Shown here in pieces: positions 33,622 through 35,644 of a stretch of 35,644 nucleotides of DNA. Source of the DNA: Candidatus Thorarchaeota archaeon (lineage in GTDB: Archaea > Asgardarchaeota > Thorarchaeia > Thorarchaeales > Thorarchaeaceae). The stretch's first letter is position 1. Each line of letters opens with the position of its first letter. Below the pieces are notes generated by a model, which did no database searches, was not told the origin of the DNA, and saw nothing but the letters and a program-made list of their open reading frames with translations. The translations under genes were made by a program, and so were the position numbers. The stretch spans positions 1 through 35,644 of the forward strand of contig SDNZ01000010.1 in assembly GCA_004524565.1 (NCBI GenBank), given 5' to 3'.

Positions 33622-34890
33622 TTGGAAGTGGTTTCGAAAATTAAAATCATAGCTATACTATCATGTACTATGTTGCTTGTTGGTCCAATGATGCTCTATG
33701 TATCAGACTTCACCAATCTTCAACATACTACTAATGATGATGTACTTATTGTAACCTTTGATCAAGATGATGCAACTCGAAAAGCAAAGAGAATAATTGA
33801 ATATAGTGTTGAACTTCGGAATGATGCTTTGAATAAACCGTCGAGTTCAATTGCATCCATTGATCAACCAACGAAGCAAGTTGAAGATACAACTCTAAAT
33901 CCAAAGATTAGGATGAGTAGTATATCTGTTTCTGCAGATAATTATGAAAATGCACTAGGTAAACATAGAACTAGTGTTCTTGTTATTGTTGCTCATGGTT
34001 CTGAGGAGGGTATTATTGACCAGGATGAGATCATCTCCTGGAGTGAGATTACAGAAAGGGTCAGTGAAATGGACCCGTCGCGAGTAATTATTGCAGCTTG
34101 TCACAGCAGCACACCTGCTGCATCTCTTTCAGATGGATTTGGTTTCGCTGGAAGTGTTGATGCAAGAATGGCTGCATACTTGACATCTGCGCTGCTCCTA
34201 TCATCTTTTGACGGGTTTTCAAAATTAGCAGGCTCTCATTTCAATGCAGGAATGGATTACGGTCTCCGTGCATCATCAGAGGAGATTGATCCATTGCCCC
34301 TTGGTGAATTCCCGCCATGGTGGAATCCTTGGAAGCTTGCTTGGATTGTAGTTATGGCCACTGTATTTTATACAATTTCCCCAGTTACTGCTCCTACAAC
34401 ATATGCACAGATTGCAATGCTAGCATTGGGAGTTTCAGGATTAGCCATGCTCATTGGAATTCTTGGTGGCATTGTTTACCTAGGTGCTGGTATTCTCATT
34501 CCACTTCTTCCTCCTGATATGGCTGAGTGTTTCCAGCTTGTCCAGAACTTAGCAGGAACTATTGCAGGTCTTATTGGTGGTGGTATAGCCGCCTACTTGA
34601 GTGGTGCAAGCTACCCTGGTCTCATTAATTTCTTGAATAATTTGTATGCAATGTGGGTCGGTCGTGCAGCTGCGGAAACTGCTACAGCTGCAAATCCTGA
34701 ACCAATCTCACGTGGTTTACTCGCACTTTCTGCGGCGACGCTCTTTGTTACGGCGATTGAGTTCATTTTCAATTTTGGTTTGACTGTAACAGCTCCTTCT
34801 CCCCCACCGCCGCCGCCGTCAATCCAATCTGATCCCCCGCCACCAATTAGCGGTGGTGGCGATAAAGGTGGTACGGTTTCTATTGTCTAG
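33622..34890 (+). CDS. Membrane protein with caspase-fold (CHAT/C14-like) domain and polyproline tail
   Basis: A 422-residue protein. An N-terminal hydrophobic helix (residues 8-27) is followed by a domain with the clan CD peptidase dyad pattern: LVIVAHGSEEG (His125) and VIIAACHSS (Cys160), each after a hydrophobic strand, as in caspase-fold and CHAT proteases. Several membrane segments follow (about 237-255, 262-296, 309-328, 365-388). The C-terminus is proline-rich (APSPPPPPPS, then DPPPPIS, 391-410). The catalytic domain could face out or in, since the number of helices is uncertain. Start TTG 33622; GTG 33628 is an alternative with GGTGG upstream. The dyad call is by pattern, not alignment. 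Neighbours are membrane proteins of unknown function. Confidence 0.7.
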   Translation: MEVVSKIKIIAILSCTMLLVGPMMLYVSDFTNLQHTTNDDVLIVTFDQDDATRKAKRIIEYSVELRNDALNKPSSSIASIDQPTKQVEDTTLNPKIRMSSISVSADNYENALGKHRTSVLVIVAHGSEEGIIDQDEIISWSEITERVSEMDPSRVIIAACHSSTPAASLSDGFGFAGSVDARMAAYLTSALLLSSFDGFSKLAGSHFNAGMDYGLRASSEEIDPLPLGEFPPWWNPWKLAWIVVMATVFYTISPVTAPTTYAQIAMLALGVSGLAMLIGILGGIVYLGAGILIPLLPPDMAECFQLVQNLAGTIAGLIGGGIAAYLSGASYPGLINFLNNLYAMWVGRAAAETATAANPEPISRGLLALSAATLFVTAIEFIFNFGLTVTAPSPPPPPPSIQSDPPPPISGGGDKGGTVSIV

Positions 34891-34907
34891 GTAGTAGATG
34901 ATTTTCC

Positions 34908-35644
34908 ATGGGTCATGAATATGCTTCAATGCAAAGGATGTTGAATCAACTCAACAAACCCCCTCCCAACGTGGGCAGATTAGTAGAGATGAATGCAATA
35001 TGCATGATGATTCTCATTCCTGCTCTTTTGCAAGTAGAACGAATTGCATATTCTAGTCCTGATGGATATACTTCTGTGCCGCTCGCAGTTGGTGCATTTG
35101 CCCTTTTGTTTTTAGTCGCAGTATTAGAGATGGTCATTGCTATAGTGGTTTTTTCAGGAATCGGTTGGATGATGAATGTCCCCGGTTTTTTTGCTATTGG
35201 TGTAATTAAAGAGTTGGAGGGATCAGAAGATTGCTACAGAAGTGTGCATGTAGGATTCTATCGAAGGACACAAGGAAGAATCCTTTTTTCTGGACCCGTT
35301 CTTACTGTAGGTTTGGTTCTAGGTGGCTACATGTTATTTGAAAGGTTGTCAACAGGTGTGGTACTGTATTCCATCACAGCTACAATGTTAGCACTGCTCA
35401 TAATTCCATCCCTCTCAGCCAATATCTTGATAGGATTCATAGCACGAATGAAACAGAGAAAATGGGAAACAATCTCTGATACCCAGATATACAACGATGT
35501 TGAACTTAAACGTCAGAAATTTCCACAACTATCCTCAGTTCCATCAGTAGATGAGATGGAAGAGATTTTGCGAAATGCAAAGATTGGTGATGCTGTTGCT
35601 CAATCTGATGCAAAAATCATCGATCAAGTTATAGGTCAATCAAC
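34908..35644 (+). CDS. Multi-helix membrane protein (3' end outside window)
   Basis: Open from ATG 34908 to the window end (245 codons visible, no stop). About four hydrophobic helices are visible (ICMMILIPALL, VGAFALLFLVAVLEMVIAIVVF, GPVLTVGLVLGGYMLF, SITATMLALLIIPSLSANILIGF), then a polar helical tail (MEEILRNAKIGDAVAQSDAK). The short N-terminus ahead of the first helix has NKPPPN. No family recognised. It starts 17 bases after the caspase-fold gene, so the two may be co-transcribed and act together. No ribosome-binding site of note. Confidence 0.7.
   Translation, partial: MGHEYASMQRMLNQLNKPPPNVGRLVEMNAICMMILIPALLQVERIAYSSPDGYTSVPLAVGAFALLFLVAVLEMVIAIVVFSGIGWMMNVPGFFAIGVIKELEGSEDCYRSVHVGFYRRTQGRILFSGPVLTVGLVLGGYMLFERLSTGVVLYSITATMLALLIIPSLSANILIGFIARMKQRKWETISDTQIYNDVELKRQKFPQLSSVPSVDEMEEILRNAKIGDAVAQSDAKIIDQVIGQS

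Noticed and set aside
1-35644. tRNA, rRNA, CRISPR arrays, insertion sequences, attachment sites
   Set aside because: Intergenic gaps are short; none shows cloverleaf-type, repeat-spacer or inverted-repeat-with-transposase patterns by eye.

Overview
The window (about 40% GC by eye) looks like a chromosomal segment of an Asgard archaeon, possibly of the Thorarchaeia type. The domain-level call rests on an archaeal EF-2-type factor, an archaeal family B DNA polymerase, archaeal-type thymidylate synthase, coenzyme F420 ligase (CofE), MtrA/MtrH-like methyltransferase subunits, TATA-like boxes with ribosome-binding sites, and frequent TTG/GTG starts. The Asgard call rests on two Rab/Ras-like small GTPases beside a Roadblock/LC7 protein, a WD40 propeller and a HEAT-repeat protein, and on large FG-GAP surface proteins. 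The lineage within Asgard is an inference; no rRNA, tRNA, CRISPR array or insertion sequence was seen.

Layout. (1) 1-6543: 3' part of a giant membrane-anchored FG-GAP/VCBS surface protein, cut by the window edge. (2) 6616-13892: one-carbon and cofactor block: MetF-type methylenetetrahydropterin reductase, MtrH-like, soluble MtrA-like corrinoid protein, second MtrH-like, methanogenesis-marker-14 ASKHA protein, CofE, LarC. The first five genes are spaced like one operon. No mcr genes are present here, so this reads as a cobamide methyl-transfer branch of a non-methanogen's Wood-Ljungdahl or methylotrophic metabolism. (3) 13882-16427, minus strand: divergent family B DNA polymerase preceded by an overlapping 91-residue partner gene with palindromes at its 5' end. 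(4) 16610-21928: a small surface protein, then a eukaryote-like cluster: small GTPase, HEAT-repeat protein with an appendage-like C-terminal half, WD40 propeller, Rab-like GTPase, Roadblock/LC7 protein. (5) 22017-26167: redoxin, two KaiC-like ATPases, large alpha-helical protein. (6) 26173-30268, minus strand: EF-2 paralogue without the diphthamide histidine motif, sugar N-acetyltransferase, Lrp/AsnC regulator with a Cys-rich tail, archaeal thymidylate synthase. (7) 30501-33079: small ORF, redoxin, anaerobic ribonucleotide reductase. (8) 33086-35644: membrane proteins, including a probable caspase-fold protein with a polyproline tail, and a last gene cut by the window end.

How the parts fit. 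The one-carbon block, thymidylate synthase and anaerobic ribonucleotide reductase all point to an anaerobe with a pterin-based C1 pool. The GTPase/HEAT/propeller/Roadblock group is the most distinctive part: it brings together on about 4 kb the kinds of parts that eukaryotic coats and GTPase-regulating complexes are made of. The small-molecule and cell-biology roles given here are inferences from families and gene order, not shown by the sequence alone.
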